Positions 1 to 5,987 are shown, counted from the stretch's first letter. The stretch is DNA of 11,273 nt from Clostridiales bacterium (GCA_003522945.1 DPHR01000102.1:371-11643), one strand, 5' to 3'. Numbers and translations: made by a program. Notes: generated from the sequence alone by a model not told the origin.

Positions 1-51
1 AAGAGCCTTTGGCGATGAGGGAGAAAAAACTCCTTTTGCTTTAGAATAAGC

Positions 52-71
52 GTGCGGTCTGCCAACTGCAC
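52..71 (+). repeat. Probable left-end hairpin of the IS200-type element
   Basis: Arms GTGCGGT (52-58) and ACTGCAC (65-71) pair over 7 bp with one G·T wobble around a 6-base loop. IS200-type transposases recognise subterminal hairpins at each end, so this is a candidate left-end site. It is short, and its role is inferred from position only. Confidence 0.35.
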
Positions 72-90
72 ACAAAAAGTAAAAGGAAGG

Positions 91-111
91 CATTCAGAAT
101 AAGCCTGAATG
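91..111 (+). promoter_or_regulatory. 5' hairpin of tnpA covering its lost start codon
   Basis: CATTCAG (91-97) and CTGAATG (105-111) form a perfect 7-bp stem with a 7-base loop. The ATG at 109-111, the most likely ancestral tnpA start, lies in the 3' arm, and a purine-rich AGGAAGG stretch (84-90) abuts the 5' arm. IS200 transposase mRNAs are known to be repressed by a stem-loop at the translation start. This hairpin fits that role, which is an inference here. Confidence 0.5.
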
Positions 112-560
112 ACATAAACAGTTTATCTCATACGAAGTGAAATTGCAAATATTACATAGTGTTTGCGCCGAAATGCCGAAGAAAGGCATTCTACAAAGAG
201 AAGCGTGCAGCGATAGGAAAAATACTCCGGCAACTATGTGAATGGAAGAGTATAAAAATCATCGAAGCGGAAGCGTGCCCGGATCACATTCACCTGTTCG
301 TGGAGATACCGCCGAAGCTGCCGATATCAGGATTTATGGGATACCTGAAGAGGAAGAGCAGCACTATGCTGTATGAGCAATTCGGGGAACTGAAGTACAA
401 GTACCGCAACAGAGAATTCTGGTGCAGGGGGTATTATGTGGATACGGTAGGAAAGAACGAGACCCGAATTGCGGAGTATATAAAGAACTAACTGAAAGAG
501 GACAAATTAGGTGAACAGATGACGATAGCCTCTATTGGCCCGTTTACGGGCGGCAAGTAA
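109..560 (+). pseudogene. tnpA: IS200 transposase TnpA, broken by nonsense codons and a lost start
   Basis: This is a Y1 HUH transposase of the IS200 group. Translated through its lesions it covers about 150 codons, the family's full length, with the N-terminal block SLSHTK-x-NCKYYIVFAPK, the HUH metal site HIH (294-302), a WCRGYYVDTVGKN block, and the helix AEYIKN whose Tyr matches the catalytic Tyr125 of IS200. Three lesions are visible. The codon at 138-140 is TGA where the family has Trp. The codon at 489-491 is TAA where it has Gln, cutting the chain three residues after the catalytic Tyr. The ATG at 109-111 is out of frame, as if one G had been lost from ATG-GAC. The longest open piece (159-491, GTG start) therefore lacks the first beta strand and the C-terminal tail (492-560). 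Genuine genes in the window use TGA and TAA as stops, so recoding is unlikely. Confidence 0.85.
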
Positions 561-641
561 CAATCCCTGCGCAACTGGCAGACCGTATTACACGTTTACG
601 CGTTACGCGAGGAACAGAGGGCTTCGCCCGCATAGGAAGAA

Positions 642-668
642 CCCCCAGTTTTACTGGGGGGTTACTTT
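642..668 (+). terminator. Right-end hairpin of the IS element, terminator-like
   Basis: CCCCCAGT (642-649) and ACTGGGGG (653-660) make a perfect 8-bp stem with a TTT loop, followed by GGTTACTTTTT on the plus strand. It probably serves as the right-end hairpin of the element and could also terminate plus-strand transcripts. On the minus strand it begins about 10 bases after the pth stop, followed by a weak TTCTT run, so it may also end the prs-pth transcript. A smaller hairpin (GGGC 619-622, GCCC 626-629) lies just upstream. Confidence 0.55.
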
Positions 669-669
669 T

Positions 670-1263
670 TCATCCGTTATAGCGGTTCATCGCGCGGTCG
701 ATGCCCTGCTGCACGCAGCATTCGATGGCATCGGCGGCGCGTTCTTCGGCCTTTTCGAGCGCCGCGGCATCTTCACCGCGGGGAACGCCCATCACCCAGT
801 CGGCCATGTCGTAATCAGGGTGCGGCGGGGAGCCGACGCCGACACGCAGCCGGGGGAAGTTTTCCGTGCCGAGATGGAGAATGATGTTTTTGAGCCCGTT
901 GTGCCCTCCGGCGCTGCCGGAGGCGCGCATACGAAGCCGCCCCGGTACGAGCGCGACCTCATCGGAAACAACGAGAACACGCTCCAGAGGGATCTTGAAA
1001 TAATCCGCAAGCGGGCGCACCGCCTCGCCGGAGAGATTCATAAACGTCTGCGGCTTTACGAGCAGCACATCGTGACCGCCGATGTTCGCGCGGGCCGTGA
1101 GCGCGCGCGAACGGAGGCGGTTGATCGAAACACCGCAGCGCTTGGCGAGTATGTCGCCGACGGCAAAGCCGACGTTGTGGCGCGTGCCGTTATATCGCGG
1201 CCCGGCGTTGCCGAGAAAGACGATCATCCATTCGGCGCCGCCGGAGGAAGAACGAAACAGCAT
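670..1263 (-). CDS. pth: Peptidyl-tRNA hydrolase
   Basis: Cytosolic Pth cleaves the ester bond of peptidyl-tRNAs that drop off ribosomes, recycling the tRNA. The 197-residue chain has all family landmarks: LGNAG (17-21, usually LGNPG, with Asn19), TRHNVGF with the catalytic His29, KPQTFMNLSG with Asn76, the acidic VVSDE with Asp101, and SAGGHNGL with His121/Asn122. The length is normal. The start is the ATG nine bases after the prs stop. It lacks a clear Shine-Dalgarno site, so it probably depends on coupling to prs. The first 12 residues precede the canonical MIVxLGN start; Met13 is a possible alternative but also has no good ribosome site. The usual downstream partner in Firmicutes (often mfd) is absent, and the IS200 remnant begins immediately beyond the stop. 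Confidence 0.95.
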   Translation of the reverse strand: MLFRSSSGGAEWMIVFLGNAGPRYNGTRHNVGFAVGDILAKRCGVSINRLRSRALTARANIGGHDVLLVKPQTFMNLSGEAVRPLADYFKIPLERVLVVSDEVALVPGRLRMRASGSAGGHNGLKNIILHLGTENFPRLRVGVGSPPHPDYDMADWVMGVPRGEDAAALEKAEERAADAIECCVQQGIDRAMNRYNG

Positions 1264-1272
1264 AGGGATATC

Positions 1273-2235
1273 TTACTCGAACAGCGGGGAGATGGAAACT
1301 TCCTCGTAGATGCGGCGGATGGCTTCGGCGAAGAGACGGTCCACGGAGACATAGTTGATCTTCTCGAGACGCGGCTCGCCGACGGGATAGGGGATCGTGT
1401 CACAGAGCTTCAGCTCCTTGATGGGGCTTTCCTCAATGCGCTCGAGCGCCGGGCGGGAGAGAACGCCGTGCGTGGCGCAGGCATAGATCTCCTTCGCGCC
1501 GCCGACCTCGATGAGCGCTCTGGCAGCGCCGCAGAGGGAACCGGCGGTATCGACCATATCGTCGAGCAGGATGACGGTCTTGCCTTCCACGTTGCCGATG
1601 ATGTTCATGACCTCGGACTTGTTGGCGACCTCGCGGCGCTTATCGACGATGGCGAGGTTCATGTTGAGCTTCATGGCAAACTGGCGGGCGCGGGCCACGC
1701 TGCCCACGTCGGGGGAGACGACCATCACGTCGGGGTTGCCCTTGCCGAACTTCTGCAGATAGTAATCGGCGAAGAGGGGAGCGCCGCGCATGTTGTCCAC
1801 GGGGATATCGAAGAAGCCCTGAATCTGGTTGGCGTGCAGGTCCATGGTAAGTACGCGGTCGGCGCCGGCGGCCTCGATGATGTTCGCAACGAGCTTTGCG
1901 GAGATGGGGTCGCGGCTCTTCGCCTTGCGGTCCTGACGGGCGTAGCCGAAGTACGGGATGACAGCGGTGATACGACCGGCGCTGGCACGGTGCATCGCGT
2001 CGATCATGACGAGCAGCTCCATCAGGTTGTCGTTCACGGGCTTGCAGGTAGACTGCACGATGAACACATCCGCGCCGCGGACGGGCTCAAGGATGGAAAC
2101 GGAGCATTCGCCGTCGGCGAAGCGCTTAATGTCGGCCTTGCCGAGGGGCTTGTAGAGATGGTTGCAGATGCTTTCCGCCAGAGCGGGATTGGAGTTTCCG
2201 GAGAATACCTTGACTTCTTTGCCGTGTGAAATCAA
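1273..2235 (-). CDS. prs: Ribose-phosphate pyrophosphokinase (PRPP synthetase)
   Basis: Prs makes 5-phosphoribosyl-1-pyrophosphate from ribose 5-phosphate and ATP, feeding purine, pyrimidine, histidine, tryptophan and NAD synthesis. The 320-residue length and motifs are those of class I phosphate-dependent enzymes: FADGE (39-43), the ATP-binding region RQDRKAKSRDPISAKLVA (100-117), DLHANQIQGFFD (132-143) with the metal-binding His134, and the PRPP loop ILLDDMVDTAGS (222-233). Ser233 replaces the more common Thr at the end of that loop, a conservative change. The start is TTG, fixed by an AAAGGTG ribosome site at proper spacing; no ATG lies nearby in frame. The gene has an extended -10 promoter about 65 bases upstream and probably forms an operon with pth, whose ATG lies 9 bases past the stop. 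Confidence 0.96.
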   Translation of the reverse strand: MISHGKEVKVFSGNSNPALAESICNHLYKPLGKADIKRFADGECSVSILEPVRGADVFIVQSTCKPVNDNLMELLVMIDAMHRASAGRITAVIPYFGYARQDRKAKSRDPISAKLVANIIEAAGADRVLTMDLHANQIQGFFDIPVDNMRGAPLFADYYLQKFGKGNPDVMVVSPDVGSVARARQFAMKLNMNLAIVDKRREVANKSEVMNIIGNVEGKTVILLDDMVDTAGSLCGAARALIEVGGAKEIYACATHGVLSRPALERIEESPIKELKLCDTIPYPVGEPRLEKINYVSVDRLFAEAIRRIYEEVSISPLFE

Positions 2236-2241
2236 AACAAA

Positions 2242-2249
2242 TCACCTTT
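2242..2249 (-). promoter_or_regulatory. Ribosome-binding site setting the TTG start of prs
   Basis: On the minus strand AAAGGTGA lies about 6-8 bases before the TTG at 2235-2233. This supports the unusual TTG start, since no in-frame ATG or GTG sits at a suitable distance. Confidence 0.65.
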
Positions 2250-2269
2250 CTGTCTTTAATTTTCGTGGC

Positions 2270-2286
2270 GTACCCGGTGCGGGCAC
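2270..2286 (-). promoter_or_regulatory. Hairpin in the prs 5' leader
   Basis: GTGCCCG and CGGGTAC (minus-strand sense) pair over 7 bp with one G·T wobble around a CAC loop. The hairpin lies in the leader between the extended -10 and the ribosome site. It has no terminator-type T run. A stabilising or regulatory role is possible but not shown. Confidence 0.35.
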
Positions 2287-2300
2287 ATAATTTCATAATA

Positions 2301-2309
2301 AGTATACCA
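2301..2309 (-). promoter_or_regulatory. Extended -10 promoter of prs-pth
   Basis: In minus-strand sense the sequence is TGGTATACT: a TG one base before a 5-of-6 -10 hexamer (TATACT, plus positions 2301-2306). No convincing -35 is seen at 16-18 bases, which is tolerated by extended -10 promoters. Transcription would begin near 2294, giving a leader of about 60 bases. Confidence 0.6.
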
Positions 2310-2352
2310 CATTCTCCGAGGAAAGAAAGCGGAAAGTTCAACTTTTCGAGCC

Positions 2353-2381
2353 TTTACATTTGTGGTTTTTTTGTATATAAT
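2353..2381 (+). promoter_or_regulatory. Sigma-70/SigA promoter of prfB
   Basis: TTTACA (2353-2358), a 17-base spacer and a perfect TATAAT (2376-2381) form a near-consensus housekeeping promoter 43 bases before the prfB ATG. It diverges from the prs promoter about 50 bases away. Confidence 0.8.
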
Positions 2382-2423
2382 ATCTTAGCTAATTTGATTT
2401 GGAATGCAAAGGGAATTTTTGTC

Positions 2424-3539
2424 ATGTCAATGCTGGAATTTGAAGAGTATAAAGGCAAGCTCAACACGCTCAAGCCTGCGCTGGACGATCTGCAGGACGC
2501 GCTCCATCTGGAAGAGGCGAAGCGCGAGATCGCCGAGCTGCAGGAGGAGAGCGCGCAGGACGGTTTCTGGAACAACGTCTCCCACTCGCAGCAGGTGCAG
2601 CAGCGCATCAAGCAGCTGCAGACGAAGTGCGAAAAGTATGACAAGCTCTGCTCGTCCTGGGACGATCTTTTCACCATGTGTGAAATGGCGCTCGAAGAGG
2701 ACGATGCCTCCATGCTTGAAGAGCTGAAAGCGGAGTACGATACGCTCTCGGAAAAGCTGGAAGAAATGCGTCTTTCCACGCTGCTCACCGGCGAGTACGA
2801 CGCGAACAACGCCATTTTGACGTTCCACGCCGGTGCCGGCGGCACCGAGGCGCAGGACTGGACGCAGATGCTCTACCGCATGTATACCATGTGGACGGAT
2901 CGCCACGGCTATAAGTATTCGCTGCTCGACTATCAGGACGGTGAAGAGGCCGGCATCAAGTCCGCCACCATCAAGATCGAGGGCGACAACGCCTACGGCT
3001 ATCTCAAAAGCGAAAACGGCGTCCACCGCCTTGTGCGCATCTCGCCGTACGACGCCTCCGGCCGCCGCCACACGAGCTTTGCCGCCGTGGAGGTCATGCC
3101 CGAGATCGCCGAGGACAACAGCGAGATCGAGCTGCGCGACGACGAGATCAAAATGGACGTGTACCGCTCCTCCGGCGCGGGCGGCCAGAAGGTCAACAAG
3201 ACTTCCTCCGCCGTGCGTCTGACCCACCTGCCGACGGGCATCGTCGTCTCCTCGCAGGTCGAGCGCAGCCACTTCCAGAATCTCGAAAACTGTAAGTCCA
3301 TGCTCCGTGCCAAGCTCGCCGAGATCAAGGAGCGCGAGCATCTCGAAAAGATCTCGGACATCAAGGGCGTGCAGCAGAAGATCGAGTGGGGCAGCCAGAT
3401 CCGCTCGTACGTGTTCATGCCGTATACGCTCGCCAAGGACACGCGCACCGGTTATGAAAACAGCAACATCCAGGCCGTTATGGACGGCGATATCGACGGC
3501 TTCATCAACGCCTATCTCGCAATGAAGGCCGGGAAATAA
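2424..3539 (+). CDS. prfB: Peptide chain release factor 2 (RF2), no programmed frameshift
   Basis: RF2 recognises UGA and UAA stop codons and triggers peptide release. The 371-residue chain has the long N-terminal coiled-coil domain, the HAGAGGTEAQDW block (135-146), the codon-recognition domain, and the catalytic GGQ at 253-255 in SSGAGGQKVNKTSSAV. The start is the ATG at 2424, with AAAGGGAA 8 bases upstream; the frame stays open further upstream but that lies in the promoter. Two oddities appear. The N-terminal frameshift site (CTTTGAC with an internal Shine-Dalgarno sequence) found in most prfB genes is absent: the frame runs uninterrupted through LDDLQDALHLEEAKREI (20-36). The stop-codon tripeptide is SPY (207-209) rather than SPF. 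The gene ends in TAA, and a hairpin terminator follows. Confidence 0.96.
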   Translation: MSMLEFEEYKGKLNTLKPALDDLQDALHLEEAKREIAELQEESAQDGFWNNVSHSQQVQQRIKQLQTKCEKYDKLCSSWDDLFTMCEMALEEDDASMLEELKAEYDTLSEKLEEMRLSTLLTGEYDANNAILTFHAGAGGTEAQDWTQMLYRMYTMWTDRHGYKYSLLDYQDGEEAGIKSATIKIEGDNAYGYLKSENGVHRLVRISPYDASGRRHTSFAAVEVMPEIAEDNSEIELRDDEIKMDVYRSSGAGGQKVNKTSSAVRLTHLPTGIVVSSQVERSHFQNLENCKSMLRAKLAEIKEREHLEKISDIKGVQQKIEWGSQIRSYVFMPYTLAKDTRTGYENSNIQAVMDGDIDGFINAYLAMKAGK

Positions 3540-3551
3540 AAATGCCTTTCA

Positions 3552-3590
3552 ACCGCCCGCGGCGTTAAGCTGCGGGCGGTCTATGCTTTT
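3552..3590 (+). terminator. Rho-independent terminator after prfB
   Basis: ACCGCCCGC (3552-3560) and GCGGGCGGT (3572-3580) form a GC-rich 9-bp stem that can extend inward by three pairs (one wobble). It is followed by CTATGCTTTT, a weak T tract. It lies 12 bases past the prfB stop and ends just before the ribosome site of the next gene, so read-through into corA is possible. Confidence 0.65.
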
Positions 3591-3603
3591 GGGAGGAAAA
3601 TCA

Positions 3604-4521
3604 ATGATCTGGTATCGTATCGGAGAATCTCTTATACATACGGAATCCGCACCCTGCGCGGATGTGCCGGCGCTTGTGCTGCTCACAACGGAGGAGCTGG
3701 AGAAACGCCCGGACCTTCCGGGGCTGGAAAAAGTTCTGGAACATACGCCATCGGTGCGCGGTGCGCGGACCTGCCGTGCCGAGGTGCGCCCCGACTGCCT
3801 GTCCGGTACGCTTGTGCTCCCGCGTAAGGGAAAAGACGGTGTCCGCGCCGCATACGGTCTGCTCGTTACGCGAAACCGTATCGTTCTCACGGACGATTCC
3901 GCTTCGCTTCCGCCCCTCCTGCACCGCATTGCGCAGGAAAAACGATGGACGAAGGGAACGGTCGGGCAGACGCTCTATGATTTCTTTGAACAGCTCATTG
4001 CCCGTGATCTGCATCGTTTGGAAGAGCTGGAGGAGCAGGCGGAAGCCTTGGAGGATCAGGTGCTCGCCGACGGCGTTGATTCTCTCAGCGCTGCGATGAA
4101 CGCGCTGCGAAAGGAGACAATGGCGCTCTTTCGCTATTATTCGCAGCTCGACGACGTGGCGTGCGAGCTGTGCGAAAACGAGAACGGTTTCTTTTCGGAA
4201 ACGGAAACGGAGCGATTTCGTCTTTTTGAGGGGCGTGTTGCCCGCCTGCGGGAGAACGCGCAGCTCCTGTGCGAATACTGCCGGCAGATCCAAAGCGCGT
4301 TTCAGGCGCAGATCGATATCCGGCAGAACCGTGTGATGCAGATTCTCACCATTGTCACGACGATCTTTCTTCCCCTCACGCTGCTCACCGGCTGGTACGG
4401 CATGAACTTTGTCAATATGCCGGAGCTGAGCTGGAAATACGGCTATCTCATGGTAGGCGTCATCAGCGCGGCGGTTTTGGTTCTCGGTCTTTGGATCTGC
4501 AAGAAAAAGAAATTCTGGTAA
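3604..4521 (+). CDS. corA: CorA-family divalent metal (Mg2+) transporter
   Basis: CorA proteins are pentameric inner-membrane channels that admit Mg2+ (some carry Co2+, Ni2+ or Zn2+). The 305-residue protein has a soluble N-terminal domain, a long acidic helix (about 125-245, including ELEEQAEALEDQ), and two C-terminal membrane segments (about 246-265 and 279-299). These are separated by the selectivity signature YGMNF (265-269) and MPEL (272-275). The C-terminus is basic (KKKKFW), as expected for a cytoplasmic tail. The start at 3604 is set by GGGAGG (3591-3596), 7 bases upstream; an in-frame ATG at 3583 lies before that site and inside the prfB terminator, so it is rejected. No M-box riboswitch fits in the 64-base gap. 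The exact metal cannot be read from the sequence. Confidence 0.92.
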   Translation: MIWYRIGESLIHTESAPCADVPALVLLTTEELEKRPDLPGLEKVLEHTPSVRGARTCRAEVRPDCLSGTLVLPRKGKDGVRAAYGLLVTRNRIVLTDDSASLPPLLHRIAQEKRWTKGTVGQTLYDFFEQLIARDLHRLEELEEQAEALEDQVLADGVDSLSAAMNALRKETMALFRYYSQLDDVACELCENENGFFSETETERFRLFEGRVARLRENAQLLCEYCRQIQSAFQAQIDIRQNRVMQILTIVTTIFLPLTLLTGWYGMNFVNMPELSWKYGYLMVGVISAAVLVLGLWICKKKKFW

Positions 4522-4528
4522 AGCAGAG

Positions 4529-4568
4529 AGCAAACCGGCGGCCGGCTTTTATCGGCTGCCGGTTTGCT
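4529..4568 (+). terminator. Long hairpin after corA, weak terminator
   Basis: AGCAAACCGGC (4529-4539) and GCCGGTTTGCT (4558-4568) form a perfect 11-bp stem that begins 8 bases past the corA stop, with further pairing inside. No T run follows on either strand, so it is either an inefficient terminator or an mRNA 3'-end stabiliser. Confidence 0.5.
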
Positions 4569-4569
4569 A

Positions 4570-4598
4570 TTGGAAAAATAGCACATCCATAATATAAC
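4570..4598 (+). promoter_or_regulatory. Promoter ahead of the broken TetR-type gene
   Basis: TTGGAA (4570-4575), a 17-base spacer and TATAAC (4593-4598) make a good housekeeping promoter. No intact gene follows within 100 bases, but an ATG at 4636 opens a frame that reads like the start of a TetR regulator interrupted by a stop. This suggests the promoter of a gene that has since decayed. Confidence 0.55.
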
Positions 4599-4635
4599 AT
4601 ATGCTACACAACGGACGCCGCAAGGCGAAAATAGT

Positions 4636-4729
4636 ATGTTGCCCGGCGTTTAATTTCCCCGAGAGGAGATCGTCCGCGCCGCGCTTGCGCTCGTCCGCGA
4701 GCAGGGGAGATACGCTCCGTGTCCGCGCC
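4636..4729 (+). pseudogene. N-terminal remnant of a TetR/AcrR-family regulator
   Basis: From the ATG at 4636 the frame reads MLPGV, a TAA stop (4651-4653), then FPREEIVRAALALVREQG (4654-4707). That last stretch matches the first helix of TetR-family DNA-binding domains (R-E-x-I-x-x-A-A-L-x-L-x-x-E-x-G). Skipping one base (A4708) gives DTLRVRA (4709-4729), which resembles the following conserved (D-A-L-T-V-R-A) segment. The recognition helix and the entire ligand-binding domain are missing. A promoter and a weak AAGG site precede it. The picture is a regulator gene inactivated by a nonsense codon, a frameshift and a large deletion. Recognition is by pattern only over about 25 residues, so it is tentative. 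Confidence 0.5.
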
Positions 4730-4925
4730 GTGCATTCTTACGCACGGCGTGCTGAACGCGCTGAGCGTGTTCGCTCCGGAACCGGACAACAAAACGCGGT
4801 GCGTCATCTTTCGGATCCTCATCGTTCTCGCGGCTGCATACGCGGCATATCTCCTGCGGCGTCTGCCGCCGTTGACAAGCGGGGAAAGCTGTGTCAGAAT
4901 GAAGAAAAACACCGAGGGGGGTTAA
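4719..4925 (+). CDS. Short hydrophobic reading frame, possibly a membrane-protein remnant
   Basis: A GTG at 4719 with a strong GGGGAG site 9 bases upstream opens a 68-residue frame ending three bases before the mtnA start. It contains CILTHGVLNALSVFAPEP (residues 5-22) and a membrane segment (about 30-45, FRILIVLAAAYAAYLL), then a polar tail. The HGVLN element resembles the HxxxN motif near the C-terminus of some intramembrane proteases (CPBP/YhfC-like); this is a weak impression. Because it abuts the TetR remnant and overlaps the mtnA promoter, it may be the surviving tail of a deleted membrane-protein gene rather than a working gene. A genuine small membrane protein translated ahead of mtnA remains possible. 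Confidence 0.4.
   Translation: MSAPCILTHGVLNALSVFAPEPDNKTRCVIFRILIVLAAAYAAYLLRRLPPLTSGESCVRMKKNTEGG
4872..4900 (+). promoter_or_regulatory. Promoter of mtnA
   Basis: A perfect -35 TTGACA (4872-4877), a 17-base spacer and CAGAAT (4895-4900, 4 of 6) lie 29 bases before the mtnA start. The predicted start of transcription is near 4907, just before the GAGGGGGG ribosome site. It lies inside the short hydrophobic frame. Confidence 0.65.
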
Positions 4926-4928
4926 GCC

Positions 4929-5987
4929 TTGAACGCTCTCGAGCTCGATACTGTATTGCTCTCACCGGACCGGACGTGTCTGGAAATTCTGGATCAGACG
5001 CTGCTGCCCGGCGAGGTGAAAACGCTGCATCTTTCGGATATGCGCGATATCTGGGAGGCGATCTATTCGCTTCGCGTGCGCGGCGCACCGGCCATCGGCG
5101 TGTGCGCGGGCTATGCGCTCGCGCTGGCCGCCTCGCAGATCGAAACGGAGGATAAGGATATCTTTTTCGCGCGTCTGCGTGAAACGAAGGAATACCTCGC
5201 CTCCGCCCGTCCGACGGCGGTGAATCTCTTCTGGGCGCTCGACCGGATGTGGCAGACGGCGGAGGCGCACGCCGGTGAGAGCATCCCGGCCATCCGCGAG
5301 ATTCTTTTTGCGGAGGCGCAGCGCATCCGCGACGAGGACGTTGCCATCAGCCGCTCCATCGGCGAGCTGGGCTTTGCTCTTCTGCACCACGGGGACGGCA
5401 TTCTCACGCACTGCAACGCCGGAACGCTCGCCACCGCGAAATACGGCACGGCGACCGCGCCGATGTATATTGCGCTTGAGCACGGCTGGAACGATCTTCG
5501 CGTCTACTGCGACGAAACGCGCCCGCTATTGCAGGGCGCGCGGCTCACGGCGCTCGAGATGCACGCTGCCGGATTGGATACGACGCTCCTTTGCGATAAC
5601 GCTGCGTCGAGCCTGATGCAGACGGGGAAAGTTAACATAATATTTGTCGGCTGCGATCGTGTGGCACGGAACGGCGACGCCGCGAACAAGATCGGCACCT
5701 CCGCCGTGGCGATATTGGCGAAGCATTACGGCATCCCGTTTTATGTCTGCGCGCCGAGCTCCACGATCGATATGTCGCTCGCGTCCGGCGCGGAGATCCC
5801 CATTGAGCAGCGCGCCGCGGAGGAGGTCACGGAGATGTGGTACAAAAAGCGCATGGCGCCGGAGGGCGTCGGCGTGTATAACCCCGCGTTCGACGTGACC
5901 GACCATTCGCTCATCACCGGCATCATCACCGAGCGCGGCATCTGCACCGCGCCCTTTGAGGACGCCTTCCGCGCTCTCGGGTTTTAA
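4929..5987 (+). CDS. mtnA: S-methyl-5-thioribose-1-phosphate isomerase
   Basis: MtnA converts 5-methylthioribose 1-phosphate to methylthioribulose 1-phosphate in methionine salvage; relatives act on 5-deoxyribose 1-phosphate in disposal shunts. The 352-residue protein shows RVRGAPAIGV (49-58), RPTAVNLFWALDR (94-106), the catalytic-cysteine motif THCNAGTLAT (160-169, Cys162), and GCDRVARNGDAANKIGT (241-257) with the catalytic Asp243. Length and motif order are normal, and this separates it from the eIF2B-alpha regulators that lack the cysteine. The start is TTG at 4929, 7 bases after a strong GAGGGGGG site. No mtnK, mtnB/aldolase or MTA phosphorylase gene lies in the window, so the pathway cannot be assigned from context. 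An acetyltransferase follows after 15 bases and may be cotranscribed. Confidence 0.93.
   Translation: MNALELDTVLLSPDRTCLEILDQTLLPGEVKTLHLSDMRDIWEAIYSLRVRGAPAIGVCAGYALALAASQIETEDKDIFFARLRETKEYLASARPTAVNLFWALDRMWQTAEAHAGESIPAIREILFAEAQRIRDEDVAISRSIGELGFALLHHGDGILTHCNAGTLATAKYGTATAPMYIALEHGWNDLRVYCDETRPLLQGARLTALEMHAAGLDTTLLCDNAASSLMQTGKVNIIFVGCDRVARNGDAANKIGTSAVAILAKHYGIPFYVCAPSSTIDMSLASGAEIPIEQRAAEEVTEMWYKKRMAPEGVGVYNPAFDVTDHSLITGIITERGICTAPFEDAFRALGF

Larger units (their letters stand above)
52..660 (+). mobile_element. Decayed IS200-type insertion sequence (IS200/IS605 family)
   Basis: The element is bounded approximately by an imperfect hairpin on the left (52-71) and a hairpin on the right (642-660), with a broken tnpA between them. 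The arrangement (left-end hairpin, single HUH transposase gene, right-end hairpin, no long terminal inverted repeats, about 0.6-0.7 kb) is that of single-stranded IS200-type elements, which move through a Y1 HUH transposase and make no target duplication. No tnpB/IscB partner is present. The exact ends cannot be fixed without an intact copy to align; the left end may lie a few tens of bases further out. The element lies directly behind the pth stop codon. With its transposase broken it should be immobile unless an intact relative acts in trans. Confidence 0.7.

Noticed and set aside
138..491. Stop-codon recoding in tnpA (TGA as Trp, TAA as Gln)
   Set aside because: Other genes in the window end in TGA or TAA at expected lengths and use TGG and CAA/CAG normally; decay explains the stops.
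535..2229. 564-residue plus-strand open frame opposite pth and prs
   Set aside because: It is antisense to two well-recognised enzymes, rich in Gly/Ala/Asp/Val/His with no family pattern, and has no ribosome site. Such frames are a by-product of GC-rich codon use.
2226..2423. Longer N-terminus for prfB starting at 2226
   Set aside because: This stretch contains the prfB promoter and lacks family similarity; the ATG at 2424 has a proper ribosome site.
2427..3341. 304-residue minus-strand frame opposite prfB
   Set aside because: It lies fully inside prfB on the other strand, with low-complexity L/V/R/H composition and no start signals.
3541..3603. Magnesium riboswitch ahead of corA
   Set aside because: The 60-base gap is filled by the prfB terminator and the ribosome site, leaving no room for an M-box or ykoK-type structure.
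3601..4533. 310-residue minus-strand frame opposite corA
   Set aside because: Antisense shadow of corA; no recognisable domain, and its start lies in the corA terminator region.
4900..4930. SAM or other riboswitch ahead of mtnA
   Set aside because: The predicted leader is only about 20 bases.
4601..5155. 184-residue plus-strand frame overlapping mtnA's start
   Set aside because: It runs into mtnA in another frame. Only its GDTLRVRA segment is meaningful, as part of the broken TetR remnant.
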